Shown: positions 1 to 8,285, counted from the first letter of the stretch. The stretch: DNA of 64,000 nt from an uncultured Prevotella sp. (GCA_937898715.1 CALEKA010000073.1:27738-91737); one strand, 5' to 3'. The notes: generated from the sequence alone by a model not told the origin. Made by a program: numbers and translations.

Positions 1-508
1 GCGGATGATTGCATACGGGGCATACTTCGGGAGCCTTCTGTCCTACCACGATGTGTCCACAGTTGGAGCACTGCCATACGCTGTCGCCATCGCGTGAGAA
101 GACGATAGCGTCTTCAATGTTTTTGAGCAGTCGGCGATAGCGCTCTTCGTGAGTTCGCTCGATGGCTCCTACCATCTCAAACTTAGCAGCGATTTCGTCG
201 AATCCCTCTTCGCGTGCCTCCTTAGCGAAGGTGGCATACATATCGGTCCATTCGTAGTTTTCGCCTGCTGCGGCATCTGCCAAGTTGTCCTCAGTGCTGG
301 GCACAGCGCCTCCATGCAGGTATTTAAACCACAGTTTGGCGTGTTCCTTTTCGTTGCGTGAGGTTTCTTCGAAGATATTGGCCATTTGTACGTAGCCATC
401 CTTCTTGGCCTTGGATGCGTAGTATTGGTATTTGGTGTGAGCTTGTGACTCGCCAGCGAATGCTGTGGCGAGGTTTTGCTCCGTCTTTGTACCTTTCAAG
501 TCTTTCAT
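1..508 (-). CDS. rbr: Rubrerythrin (3' end cut by window edge)
   Basis: The reading frame starts at ATG 508 (MKDLKGTKTEQNL) and stays open to base 1, giving 169 codons of a protein normally about 190 aa. The N-terminal ferritin-like diiron domain shows the paired motifs ETSRNEKEHA and AIERTHEERY. It is followed by the rubredoxin-like part QCSNCGHIVVG...CPVC, which runs off the window. Rubrerythrins reduce hydrogen peroxide to water in the cytoplasm of anaerobes, using NAD(P)H through a rubredoxin-type electron carrier. It is the last visible gene of a minus-strand operon behind perR and the reverse rubrerythrin (81-bp gap), so it is probably derepressed by peroxide through PerR. The family call is secure; only the C-terminus is missing. 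Confidence 0.95.
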   Translation of the reverse strand, partial: MKDLKGTKTEQNLATAFAGESQAHTKYQYYASKAKKDGYVQMANIFEETSRNEKEHAKLWFKYLHGGAVPSTEDNLADAAAGENYEWTDMYATFAKEAREEGFDEIAAKFEMVGAIERTHEERYRRLLKNIEDAIVFSRDGDSVWQCSNCGHIVVGQKAPEVCPVCNHP

Positions 509-589
509 ATGGTAGGAGTTTTGGGGTAGGTTAATGTAAGATTGGTCTTTCTCTCTTTGGAGAGGCATGTCTCAAGCAGAGAGGGGTGC

Positions 590-1144
590 TTACTTATTGC
601 CGAAGTAGCGCTTGTAGAGGCCTTCGAAGCCGCGTCCGTGGCGAGCTTCGTCGCGAGCCATTTCGTGTACGGTATCGTGGATAGCGTCGAGGTTGAGTTC
701 CTTAGCGCGCTTAGCGATGCGAGTCTTGTCTTCGCAAGCGCCAGCTTCTGCATTCATGCGCTTTTCGAGGTTGGTCTTGGTGTCCCATACGACGTCGCCG
801 AGGAGTTCGGCAAACTTAGAAGCGTGTTCTGCTTCTTCCCAAGCGTAGCGCTTGAAAGCTTCAGCGATTTCGGGATAGCCTTCGCGGTCGGCCTGGCGGC
901 TCATGGCGAGATACATACCTACCTCGGTGCATTCACCGTTGAAGTGAGCGTTGAGGTCCTTAATCATCTCTTCGTCGGTGCCTTTGGCCACACCTATTTC
1001 GTGTTCTGCAACGAACGAGAGACCTGTGTCTTCCTTCAGTTCTTTGAACTTAGAAGCGGGAACGCCACACATGGGGCACTTCTCGGGAGCGTGTTCACCT
1101 TCATAAACGTAGCCACATACGGTGCAGATAAATTTCTTTTTCAT
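590..1144 (-). CDS. Reverse rubrerythrin (N-terminal rubredoxin, C-terminal ferritin-like)
   Basis: 184 aa. The rubredoxin domain is at the N-terminus (CTVCGYVYEG at residues 8-17, then CPMCG) and the ferritin-like diiron domain follows, with EEAEHASKF near 102-110 and DEARHGRGF near 167. This order is the reverse of classical rubrerythrin. Such proteins (RubY/rubperoxin type, known from clostridia) act as terminal components of NADH peroxidase/oxidase systems, so the likely role is H2O2 and O2 detoxification. It sits between perR and rbr in one transcription unit, which supports a peroxide-stress function. Length is normal and nothing appears broken. Confidence 0.93.
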   Translation of the reverse strand: MKKKFICTVCGYVYEGEHAPEKCPMCGVPASKFKELKEDTGLSFVAEHEIGVAKGTDEEMIKDLNAHFNGECTEVGMYLAMSRQADREGYPEIAEAFKRYAWEEAEHASKFAELLGDVVWDTKTNLEKRMNAEAGACEDKTRIAKRAKELNLDAIHDTVHEMARDEARHGRGFEGLYKRYFGNK

Positions 1145-1209
1145 AATGAGTTGAGTTTTGATAGATTGTTATGTTTTGAGTTATAAGTAGTCAATTGTTG
1201 TGCGAGTCC

Positions 1210-1629
1210 TTAGTCAATTGCTTGACACTCGCTGCAGATGCCTCGGAAGTAGAGTTGCGTCTGATCGATGCTGAAGCCTTTGGGGAGCGTGGCGCACTTT
1301 TCGAGTCGTTTGTTGACGAGCTTGAGGTCGAACACTCTGCCGCACTTTGTGCAGAGGAAGTGGGCGTGGGGTGAGGTGTAGGCATCGAAGCAGCAATTTT
1401 TTTCGTCGATGGTGAGTTGCAGAGCCGCTCCTTTGTCGGTCAGGATCTTTAGGGTGTTGTAGACGGTGGTCTTCGACAGGGTGGGCATTGCGGGGTGCAA
1501 GGCACTATAGATCTCATCGGCGGTAGGATGGGTGCGGTGGTCTAGCAGATATTCCATCACGGCCATGCGCTGCATGGAGGGCTTCACGCCATGCGCTGTC
1601 AGGTAGTCGAGTGTCACGTTTGCTTCCAT
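1210..1629 (-). CDS. perR: Fur-family peroxide sensor/repressor PerR
   Basis: 139 aa Fur-family regulator. The N-terminal winged helix contains QRMAVMEYLLDH and LSKTTVYNTLKIL. The C-terminal part has the HAHFLCTKCG segment and the final CSEC, which together form the four-Cys structural zinc site typical of Fur/PerR. The PerR assignment rests mostly on context: it heads an operon with two rubrerythrins, and its own promoter carries a perfect 7-1-7 palindrome of PerR-box type at 1641-1655. Expected function is Fe/Mn-dependent repression of the operon, relieved by peroxide-driven oxidation of metal ligands. Zur or Fur would be the alternatives. Confidence 0.9.
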   Translation of the reverse strand: MEANVTLDYLTAHGVKPSMQRMAVMEYLLDHRTHPTADEIYSALHPAMPTLSKTTVYNTLKILTDKGAALQLTIDEKNCCFDAYTSPHAHFLCTKCGRVFDLKLVNKRLEKCATLPKGFSIDQTQLYFRGICSECQAID

Positions 1630-1640
1630 CGAGATTAACT

Positions 1641-1655
1641 TTGTAATGATTACAA
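1641..1655. promoter_or_regulatory. PerR box, perfect 7-1-7 palindrome
   Basis: TTGTAATGATTACAA is a perfect inverted repeat TTGTAAT-G-ATTACAA and matches the Fur-family 7-1-7 pattern (B. subtilis PerR box TTATAATNATTATAA). It lies between the -7 promoter element and the perR start codon, about 12 bp from the ATG, where bound repressor would block transcription of perR and the two rubrerythrin genes. Confidence 0.8.
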
Positions 1656-1669
1656 TTATGTTTACGGTG

Positions 1670-1701
1670 CAAAAGTACGGGTTTCTTCTATAGCATGCAA
1701 A
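1670..1701 (-). promoter_or_regulatory. perR operon promoter (Bacteroidetes type)
   Basis: On the minus strand TTTG (1701-1698) is followed after 20 bp by TACTTTTG (1677-1670), matching the Bacteroidetes primary sigma pattern TTTG-N19..21-TAnnTTTG. The PerR box begins 15 bp downstream. Confidence 0.75.
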
Positions 1702-1851
1702 TATTTTGTCCTTTTTTTTCGAAAAATTTTTCTTTGCCTTCGGAAATGATTGAGTATCAGTCAGAAATGATTGTATCTAATATTGGTACAGATTGTGTGG
1801 GGGAGGTAATTTGAGCGTTCTACTGGAAGGAATGAGAAAGGTATGGATATG

Positions 1852-1894
1852 AAAAAAGCGCGTAAGCAATCAACGAAAATGAATGCATACGCGC
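1852..1894 (-). terminator. Intrinsic terminator of argS
   Basis: Read on the minus strand, GCGCGTATGCA and TGCTTACGCGC form a stem with one mismatch, followed directly by six T residues (1857-1852). It lies about 60 bp after the argS stop. The rest of 1630-1954 holds the perR promoter region and no gene. Confidence 0.7.
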
Positions 1895-1954
1895 GTTATT
1901 TATATTATTGAGCCTTCTAATTCGTGAGGGCTCTGTTGTGGGAAATTCCCTTTG

Positions 1955-3772
1955 CTACATGCGTTCGGGCATCTCGATGCCGAGCAGTCCCATGCCGAGT
2001 CGGATCACCTTTGCCACGTTGGCAGAGAGCACGAGGCGGAAGGCTTGCTTTTTGGGATCCTCTTCGCGCAAGATGCTGAAGTCGTGGTAGAACTGGTTGT
2101 ACTCCTTCACCAAGTCGTAGCAGTAGTTGGCCACGGCAGCGGGTTGGTATTCGGTGCCAGCCTGTCGTACCACGGCTGCGAAGTCGGCGATGTGCTGTAC
2201 GATTTCCTCTTCCTTGGTAGAGAGTTCCACTTCGGTGGGCAGTTCGCTGGGCACCTTGATACCGGCGTCGGCAGCTTTGCGCAGGATGGAGCGGATACGG
2301 GCGTAGGTGTACTGTATGAAAGGGCCGGTGTTGCCGTTGAAGTCGATGCTCTCTTCGGGATTGAAGAGCATGTTCTTGCGAGCGTCGACCTTAAGGAGGA
2401 AATATTTCAGAGCACCCATACCTACGATGCGTGCCACCTCGTTCTTTTCCTCTTCTGTCATGTCGTTGAATTTTCCAGCTTCGTCTACGGTCTGGCGTGC
2501 CTGTGCGATCATGCCTGCTACGAGGTCGTCGGCGTCGACTACCGTACCCTCGCGGCTCTTCATCTTACCATTGGGGAGTTCCACCATGCCGTAGGAGAAG
2601 TGAACGAGGCTCTTGCCCCATTCGAAGCCTAAGCGGTCGAGCAGGATGGAGAGCACCTGGAAGTGGTAGTTTTGCTCATTGCCCACGACGTAGATCATCT
2701 TGTCGATGGGGAAATCCTGGAAGCGCAGTTTGGCTGTACCGATGTCCTGCGTCATGTACACGCTTGTACCGTCGGCGCGCAGGAGGAGCTTCTCGTCGAG
2801 TCCGTCCTTCGTCAGGTCAGCCCATACGGAGCCATCTTCTTTGCGGAAGAAGAGGCCCTTCTTCAAGCCTTCCTCCACGGCTTGTTTGCCTACGAGGTAA
2901 GTATCGCTTTCGTAGTAGATCTTGTCGAAGCCTACGCCGAGCGCCTTGTAAGTCTCGTCAAATCCAGCGTAGACCCATTCGTTCATCTTGCGCCAGAGCG
3001 CACGCACTTCGGGGTCGCCAGTTTCCCACTTCACGAGCATAGCATGAGCTTCCTTAATGAGCGGAGCCTCTCGTTCTGCTTTCTCTTTTGCTTGGTCGGC
3101 GCTGAGGCCTTCGGCTTCATACTGTGCCTGAAGTTGTTTCACCTCTTCGCGGTAGTGCTTGTCGAAGGCCACGTAGTAGTCGCCTATGAGGTGGTCGCCC
3201 TTTTTGCCGCTGCTCTGTGGAGTTTCGCCGTTGCCATACTTCAGCCAAGCCAGCATCGACTTGCAGATGTGTATACCGCGGTCGTTGACGATGTTGGTCT
3301 TCACCACGCGGTTGCCGTTGGCTTCTACCACGTTGGCCAGAGCCCAGCCCAGGAGGTTGTTGCGCACGTGTCCCAGGTGGAGGGGCTTATTGGTGTTGGG
3401 CGATGAGTATTCGATCATCACCAGCGGGCTGTCGGCTGTGGGCTTCGTGATGCCGTAGGCAGCGTCGGCATTGATATCGTCGAGCAGAGCCACCCACTGA
3501 GCGGGAGCGATGACGAGGTTGAGGAAGCCTTTCACCACGTTGAACGAGGCGATAAGCTCTGTATGGTCTTTGATCCACTGTCCGATTTCGGTAGCCGTAT
3601 CTTCGGGCTTCTTGCGCGACATACGCAGGAAGGGGAATACCACCAGGGTGAGGTGGCCCTCAAACTCCTTCTTGGTCTTTTGCAGCGTCACCTGTTCGGG
3701 CGTGATGTCCTGTCCGTAGAGAGCTTTTACGGCTTCTCTGACAGCTTGGTTGAGTTGTTGTTCTATTTTCAT
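1955..3772 (-). CDS. argS: Arginyl-tRNA synthetase
   Basis: Class I ArgRS of about 605 aa. From the N-terminus: the Arg_S N-terminal (Add-1) domain, a catalytic core with the HIGH-like motif in SSPNTNKPLHLGHVRNNLLG, the KMSKS-equivalent region MKSREGTVVDADDLV, and a C-terminal DALR anticodon-binding domain ending EMPERM. It charges tRNA-Arg with arginine. I set the start at ATG 3772 (MKIEQQLNQ): the longer frame to 3799 begins with TTG and would lie inside the -7 box at 3797-3804. It appears to be a monocistronic housekeeping gene with its own terminator. Confidence 0.96.
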   Translation of the reverse strand: MKIEQQLNQAVREAVKALYGQDITPEQVTLQKTKKEFEGHLTLVVFPFLRMSRKKPEDTATEIGQWIKDHTELIASFNVVKGFLNLVIAPAQWVALLDDINADAAYGITKPTADSPLVMIEYSSPNTNKPLHLGHVRNNLLGWALANVVEANGNRVVKTNIVNDRGIHICKSMLAWLKYGNGETPQSSGKKGDHLIGDYYVAFDKHYREEVKQLQAQYEAEGLSADQAKEKAEREAPLIKEAHAMLVKWETGDPEVRALWRKMNEWVYAGFDETYKALGVGFDKIYYESDTYLVGKQAVEEGLKKGLFFRKEDGSVWADLTKDGLDEKLLLRADGTSVYMTQDIGTAKLRFQDFPIDKMIYVVGNEQNYHFQVLSILLDRLGFEWGKSLVHFSYGMVELPNGKMKSREGTVVDADDLVAGMIAQARQTVDEAGKFNDMTEEEKNEVARIVGMGALKYFLLKVDARKNMLFNPEESIDFNGNTGPFIQYTYARIRSILRKAADAGIKVPSELPTEVELSTKEEEIVQHIADFAAVVRQAGTEYQPAAVANYCYDLVKEYNQFYHDFSILREEDPKKQAFRLVLSANVAKVIRLGMGLLGIEMPERM

Positions 3773-3796
3773 TGTTAATGTGTGCTTATTTGGGTG

Positions 3797-3804
3797 CAAA
3801 GGTA
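3797..3804 (-). promoter_or_regulatory. argS promoter -7 element
   Basis: TACCTTTG on the minus strand matches TAnnTTTG, 25 bp upstream of the chosen ATG. Its position rules out the upstream TTG start. No clean -33 TTTG at the ideal distance was found. Confidence 0.6.
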
Positions 3805-3889
3805 GTCAAAAGGAAAGGAACAAACGAACGACTTTCGCTTAATCTATCCTTCTTGAGTATTTATGCAAGATTCTGCTAAGCTTTCTGCG

Positions 3890-5821
3890 TCAATCCTCAT
3901 CCGTGGGTTCTTGCTGCAACGTAGAGTCGGGACATGGGTCGGTCGGTGCGCGGTAGCAACTCTCGTAGAGCTTGCGGTAGAAGCGGTGCTTGCAGAGGGT
4001 GGAACTCGAACCGATGATGATCAGTTGGTAGCGAGCTCGGGTGATGGCCACGTTCATGCGCCTCAGGTCGGTGAGGAAGCCTATCTGCCCCTGCTCGTTG
4101 GCGCGCACCATGCTCAGGATGATCACGTCGCGTTCCTGCCCCTGGAAGGCATCTACGGTATTGACCGTGATCTGGCTGCGTAGCGGACGCAAGAATTCGT
4201 CTCGGCGAATGAGTCCTCGCAAGTACTGCACTTGTGCGCGGTAGGGCGATATCACGCCGAAGTCCACTCTCTCTTCCACCACGCGGTGGCGCCCCATGTG
4301 CTCCACGTAGGAGCGCAGGGTTTGCAGTGTAAGCTGAGCTTCATCCTTATTGATGCGGCCGTAGTTGGTGCCCACCGTCTGCTCATGAACGGGGACTTCG
4401 GGGCTAAGGCTCAAGTCGTCGGTGTCGATCCACTCGAGCGGGTGCCCCAGATCGTCCACCATGGAGCGGTGGCGCACTTCGGGCGCTGCTTCGAGCTGTC
4501 CGTCGTAGAACCATTCTGACGAGAAACGCATCAGTTCCTCGTTCATGCGATACTGCACGCGCAAGAGTCTCACCACGTCGGGCTTCTCCTCTGCCACCTG
4601 CTCCATGAGCGTGCGTGCGAGTCCGCCCTTCATGGCCTCGGGACTCTTCACCGTGGGCGGTAGTTGCTGATGGTCGCCTGCAAGGATAGCGCGGTCGGCG
4701 CGCAGCAGTGGTATCCAGCATGCCGCTTCGAGCGCTTGTGCTGCTTCGTCGATGAAGAGAGTGTGGAAGTGCTGTCCGGCGAGCAATGGGTTGGCAGCTC
4801 CGGTGAGCGTAGAGGCTATCACGCGCGACTGGTCGAACAGGGAGTGGCGAATGCGCATCTCGAGTTCATCGGTGCGTTCGCGCAGTCGCGCTATTTTCTG
4901 GTGGAATTGCTCTGGGCGCTGTCGGCGCGGCAGACTGTAGAGTTGGCGTATGGTGCGCCTGAGTTGCCACAGGGCGGGATAGTCGGGGTGTTGCTCGAAA
5001 CGCTTCTCGTAGGTATGAGCGAGCATGCTCTCTGTCACGCGTGAGGGATTGCCTATGCGCAGTAGGCTCACGCCGCGACTGGCGAGCTGCTGACAGATCC
5101 AGTCGACGACCGTATTGCTCTGTGCGCAGACCATCACCTGCGGTTCGCGGCGTAGCACTTCGCAGATGGCCTCTACGAGTGTGGTGGTCTTGCCTGTGCC
5201 GGGAGGGCCGTGTACGATGAGCACGTCTTTTGCCCTCAGCACGTCGCGCACGGCCTCTTCCTGTGAGCTGTTGAGCCAGGGTAGCCGCAGGGGGACAGCC
5301 GCTGGTGCGCCCCATGCGGCGGGCATGGTGGTATGGAAGAGGTCGCGCAGATAGGCTGTGCGGTCGCCTTTGGCTTCGACGACGCGGCGCAAGGCATCAA
5401 GCATCACGCGGTAGGAGTAGTCGTCGAAGTGGAGCTGCACGCCGCAGCGCTCTGCGCTCTGTAGCTGGGCGAGTGCTGCCTCGGAGGGCAGTTCTACTAC
5501 CATGCGGTCGGCCTCCACGTAGCTCACGGTGGCGCGCATCGAGAGGTAGTGGAGTTGGTGGCTGAGGTCTTGTGTGAAGAAGCACACCTGCCGTCCGTAC
5601 TCGAAGTTGTGCTCGATGTCGGAATCGGCGGTGCGGAAGATTTCCACTACGAAGCGGTCGAGCGAATTGTAGTAGGCACGTCCCACGGAGATGGGATACC
5701 AGCAGTCGCCGCGTTTCACCTTGCGGTCTACGCCCATCATCTCTGTGTCGCGACGGAAGGCTTCGCGCTCGTAGTCGTATTCTTTCTTGAGAAGTTCTAT
5801 TTGTCTGAGTAGGGAAGGCAT
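3890..5821 (-). CDS. Superfamily 1 DNA/RNA helicase (IGHMBP2/Dna2-like)
   Basis: 643 aa. An N-terminal beta-rich region (to about residue 160) is of the kind found in IGHMBP2/SMUBP-2-type helicases. It is followed by an SF1 motor: Walker A GPPGTGKTTT near 205, LFIDEAAQALE (motif II, DEAA) near 355, AGDHQQLPP (motif III), YRMNEELMRFS (motif IV), NTVDAFQGQE (motif V) and MNVAITRARY (motif VI). It is predicted to be a cytoplasmic ATP-dependent 5'-3' helicase in nucleic-acid metabolism; the exact substrate is not deducible. Start ATG 5821 gives the full N-terminal domain. No operon partner is obvious. Confidence 0.9.
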   Translation of the reverse strand: MPSLLRQIELLKKEYDYEREAFRRDTEMMGVDRKVKRGDCWYPISVGRAYYNSLDRFVVEIFRTADSDIEHNFEYGRQVCFFTQDLSHQLHYLSMRATVSYVEADRMVVELPSEAALAQLQSAERCGVQLHFDDYSYRVMLDALRRVVEAKGDRTAYLRDLFHTTMPAAWGAPAAVPLRLPWLNSSQEEAVRDVLRAKDVLIVHGPPGTGKTTTLVEAICEVLRREPQVMVCAQSNTVVDWICQQLASRGVSLLRIGNPSRVTESMLAHTYEKRFEQHPDYPALWQLRRTIRQLYSLPRRQRPEQFHQKIARLRERTDELEMRIRHSLFDQSRVIASTLTGAANPLLAGQHFHTLFIDEAAQALEAACWIPLLRADRAILAGDHQQLPPTVKSPEAMKGGLARTLMEQVAEEKPDVVRLLRVQYRMNEELMRFSSEWFYDGQLEAAPEVRHRSMVDDLGHPLEWIDTDDLSLSPEVPVHEQTVGTNYGRINKDEAQLTLQTLRSYVEHMGRHRVVEERVDFGVISPYRAQVQYLRGLIRRDEFLRPLRSQITVNTVDAFQGQERDVIILSMVRANEQGQIGFLTDLRRMNVAITRARYQLIIIGSSSTLCKHRFYRKLYESCYRAPTDPCPDSTLQQEPTDED

Positions 5822-5850
5822 GAGTGAGTTTTGAGGTTTTAGTTTTTAGT

Positions 5851-5980
5851 TTTTAGGTTATAAGGTTATAAAGTTACTTTTTGTTGTTTGAAGCTATGCT
5901 GTCGTAAGGTAACTTTATAACCTCATAACCTTAAAACTCCAAACTAAGCGAAGTAACTTTATAACCTTATAACCCCAAAA
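5851..5980. repeat. Inverted intergenic repeat cluster (GGTTATAAAGTTAC family)
   Basis: Three arms: 5851-5876 reads GGTTATAAGGTTATAAAG, and 5909-5935 and 5953-5980 carry its inverse (GTAACTTTATAACC...). A related block lies at 46855-46980. The arms can fold into a long AT-rich stem between the helicase gene and the next gene. The function is unknown. Confidence 0.7.
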
Positions 5981-5996
5981 CTAAAAACTAAGCGAT

Positions 5997-6662
5997 TTAG
6001 TAGCTGCGTCGTTCCACGCTAATGCCGATCATGGCGTTTCGCCCGATTTTGAATTCGGCAGCTGCGCCGAAGCGGTCGCGCGGGATGTCGTACCATAGCG
6101 GGAATCCGCCGCGGCGCCATTGCGAGTAGAGCGTCTGTCGCGGGAGGAACGACTTCTGACCATAAGCGTAGAGGCTAATGTTGTCGTTCACCTGATATGC
6201 CAGGACGCCACCGATGCCCACGGCCGTCTGTCTCCAAGCCCCCCAATCGAAGTTTTCCGCCGTGAGTCCTACTGCCACAGAGAGTTTGGGCGTGATGGGT
6301 GCCACATAGGCAAAGGCAGCCGTCTGTCCGAAGCCCACACCGCGTGGGGAGTGTTTGCCCAGTCCGGCGGTAAGGCTCATGCCAAATTGTGCGTTGAATC
6401 CCTCGTGGAGCCTCCACCCCCAGGCATCGTCGTAGCCACCGAGTCCGAAACCTCCCATACCCGTGATGGAGGGCTGATTCCACGGGAGCGAAAGTTCGTT
6501 GGCCTTCTGTCCTGCCAGGGAGAGGGAGTCGGTGGGTAGCGAGTCGCCACGCAGCTGCATGAAGGCATCGTCCCACATGCGGCGTTGGCTCTCGCCATCA
6601 GTTTGGCCCAGAGCAGGGAGCGAAGCCAAGCAGAGGGCTATGATTAGGAATATATGCTTCAT
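5997..6662 (-). CDS. Exported protein, probable small outer-membrane beta-barrel
   Basis: 221 aa from ATG 6662, starting with a clear signal peptide (MKHIFLIIALCLASLPALGQ). The mature part is Gly- and aromatic-rich with alternating polar/hydrophobic stretches (MGGFGLGGYDDAWGWRLH, FGMSLTAGLG, AAEFKIGRNAMIGISVERR), the pattern of an 8-10-strand outer-membrane barrel. The last residues before the stop are RRSY. The longer frame to 6701 was rejected because it begins upstream of a TACATTTG -7 box at 6706-6699. I do not recognise the family. It appears monocistronic. Confidence 0.6.
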   Translation of the reverse strand: MKHIFLIIALCLASLPALGQTDGESQRRMWDDAFMQLRGDSLPTDSLSLAGQKANELSLPWNQPSITGMGGFGLGGYDDAWGWRLHEGFNAQFGMSLTAGLGKHSPRGVGFGQTAAFAYVAPITPKLSVAVGLTAENFDWGAWRQTAVGIGGVLAYQVNDNISLYAYGQKSFLPRQTLYSQWRRGGFPLWYDIPRDRFGAAAEFKIGRNAMIGISVERRSY

Positions 6663-6698
6663 TGTGATAGATACTTTAGCGTAAATCTTTGCAATGTG

Positions 6699-6706
6699 CA
6701 AATGTA
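6699..6706 (-). promoter_or_regulatory. -7 promoter element of the 6662 gene
   Basis: TACATTTG on the minus strand, 37 bp before ATG 6662. It matches TAnnTTTG and decides the start codon. Confidence 0.55.
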
Positions 6707-6769
6707 GAGAGAAAAAGGCAAAGCATCCACAAAAAAGCTCTTAAATATGGCAAAGCAGAATTTAATTTA

Positions 6770-6777
6770 TACTTTTG
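6770..6777 (+). promoter_or_regulatory. Possible -7 element for the GH127-like gene
   Basis: TACTTTTG on the plus strand matches TAnnTTTG and lies 193 bp before ATG 6970. The resulting long leader would contain the inverted repeat at 6801-6933. No -33 TTTG is seen at the right distance, so this is tentative. Confidence 0.4.
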
Positions 6778-6800
6778 CGCTTGCTATTAGTAAATAAGTT

Positions 6801-6933
6801 GACGGGGTAACGGGTTGACGAGTTGACGGGTTAACAGGTAAGTTTGTAGAGTCCAATCGTTCTCGTTTTTAGCGAAACAAGAAGTCTAAGACAATTTTAC
6901 TTGTTAACCTGTCAACTTGTTAACCTGTTAACC
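6801..6933. repeat. Long inverted repeat with wobble-compatible arms
   Basis: Arm 6801-6843 (GGGTTGACGAGTTGACGGG in its middle) and arm 6899-6933 (TTGTTAACCTGTCAACTTGT) are inverse copies separated by about 55 bp. Nearly all differences are A/G exchanges that still pair as G-U in RNA. It sits in the leader of the GH127-like gene. Confidence 0.65.
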
Positions 6934-6969
6934 AAGAAATTACTCAACAGATTACACATTAATATATAT

Positions 6970-8124
6970 ATGAATAGACTTTTCTTTACTCTTCTCTTCG
7001 CTTTATCCTATCTGTCAGTCTCGGCTGGAGGTCCGTGGCTGAAGCGTCCACTTCGCTTTGTCGAACCCGATAGCGTGGTCACGTGGGGCTACGACGGACG
7101 CGACTTTCGCTCCCTCGCCCTCCTTGCCGACTCTACGGCGCGTGGCGAACGCATACCTCTGACCCGCCCCGACTTCGATGCTCGTAAGCGCACCTTCGCA
7201 CAGTGGCGTGAGGCGCAGGCGGAACTCAACCTCGTGGGCAGCGAGGGCGACCCTCAGCACGATCCGCAGGGGCTCTCGGCTGCCAAGTGGGTGGTGCGTG
7301 CTTCGCAACTCTTCCTCATGCAGGGCGATGCCGCGTATGCCGACTTCATAGAGCGTGCGCTCTACAATGCGGCGCTTCATACCGTCAGCGACACTACGCT
7401 CCGTCGTGGCACGATCGACAAATTTCAGGCTGCCTGTCTGTTGCTCTCAGCTCCCAGTCTGATGTATGCCACCTCGACCGATGCCGACCTCTACGTCAAT
7501 CTGTATACCAACTCTACCGCCACGCTTCCTCTTCCCTCGCTCGGACGCATCACCATAGACCAGGTGACCGACATGCCCGTGACGGGGAGTGTGAAGCTTC
7601 GCTTCTCGCAGATGCGGGAGTCTGTGCGCCTGGCTCTACATTTGCGCATGCCCGACTGGGTGGGCGTTCGCCCCACGGGAAAATATGCTTACGTCGCTCC
7701 CGACTCTGTCCGCACCTCGCCTACTATTTATGTCAATGGGCATGAGGTCGATCCGCTCGTGGTGGACGATAAGGGCTATGTGGTAATCGAGAGGGATTGG
7801 CTCAGCATGGACGAGGTGTACATCGACTTTCCTCTTCAGCTCCAGCGAGTGTATCTTGCCTCTGATCGGGAGGCTCAGCGTGGTGCCCCGATTGCTGCCG
7901 AGCGGGCTGCTTATCAGTGGGGGCCGTTGGTCTACTTTATCTCGAATCCTTCGCCCCGAGGGTGCTACGTGACCGCGCATTCTCCGCTTTCGGTCGCTCC
8001 AGAGCCCGATCTGACCACGGGCTATCCCATCTTGCATGGCACGATGTATCGCACGAAGGGTACGGTGCAGGATACTGAGGCAGAAGGGGTGGAATATGAG
8101 AGTACTGCGTACTCTAAGTATTAA
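6970..8124 (+). CDS. Secreted GH127-like protein, short and probably inactive
   Basis: 384 aa from ATG 6970 with signal peptide MNRLFFTLLFALSYLSVSAG. Blocks resemble GH127 (DUF1680, beta-L-arabinofuranosidase): YADFIERALYNAALHTVSD, YATSTDADLYVNLYTNST, a lectin-like half with LALHLRMPDW, and GYVVIERDWLSMDEVYIDFP. Full enzymes are about 600-650 aa. Here most of the N-terminal (alpha/alpha)6 barrel is missing, and the catalytic/zinc CysCys-Pro segment is replaced by AACLLLSAPS near residue 153. I therefore infer a non-catalytic, perhaps carbohydrate-binding descendant. The last codons (SKY-stop) are supplied by an AT-rich intergenic repeat. Confidence is good for homology, low for function. Confidence 0.6.
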   Translation: MNRLFFTLLFALSYLSVSAGGPWLKRPLRFVEPDSVVTWGYDGRDFRSLALLADSTARGERIPLTRPDFDARKRTFAQWREAQAELNLVGSEGDPQHDPQGLSAAKWVVRASQLFLMQGDAAYADFIERALYNAALHTVSDTTLRRGTIDKFQAACLLLSAPSLMYATSTDADLYVNLYTNSTATLPLPSLGRITIDQVTDMPVTGSVKLRFSQMRESVRLALHLRMPDWVGVRPTGKYAYVAPDSVRTSPTIYVNGHEVDPLVVDDKGYVVIERDWLSMDEVYIDFPLQLQRVYLASDREAQRGAPIAAERAAYQWGPLVYFISNPSPRGCYVTAHSPLSVAPEPDLTTGYPILHGTMYRTKGTVQDTEAEGVEYESTAYSKY

Positions 8125-8145
8125 GTATAAAGTATTAAGTATTAC
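8116..8145 (+). repeat. AT-rich intergenic repeat (AAGTATTAAGTATAAAG family)
   Basis: One of several copies in the window; others lie at 17010-17038 (inverse), 42780-42809, about 45060-45082 and 63849-63880. A sister form with TAATAAG in place of TATTAAG occurs at 16967-16994, 47931-48010 and 63890-64000. It overlaps the stop codon of the GH127-like gene. Confidence 0.75.
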
Positions 8146-8196
8146 ATTCTTGCCATTATTCTAAGTAATACTTTCTAACTAATAAGCTCTTAGCCA

Positions 8197-8285
8197 GTTC
8201 TGTGGGCGACGCGTCTCGCTTCGGCATCATGAGTAGAATTCTTGCTCGCAGGCAGCGCCGACGCGAGACGCGTCGCCCACAGAAC
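8197..8285. repeat. REP-like palindrome pair, type A
   Basis: GTTCTGTGGGCGACGCGTC at 8197-8227 and its inverse copy at 8255-8285 (ending GCCCACAGAAC) flank a 27-bp spacer. Each unit also folds on itself through CGACGCG/CGCGTCG around a 3-nt loop. Further copies occur at 36.7, 50.8 and 59.8 kb. The surrounding 8125-8446 stretch also holds 22-bp repeats and a terminator, but no gene. Confidence 0.85.

Noticed and set aside
3772..3799. Longer argS start at 3799
   Set aside because: Starts with TTG and lies within the TACCTTTG promoter box; the ATG at 3772 gives the normal ArgRS N-terminus.
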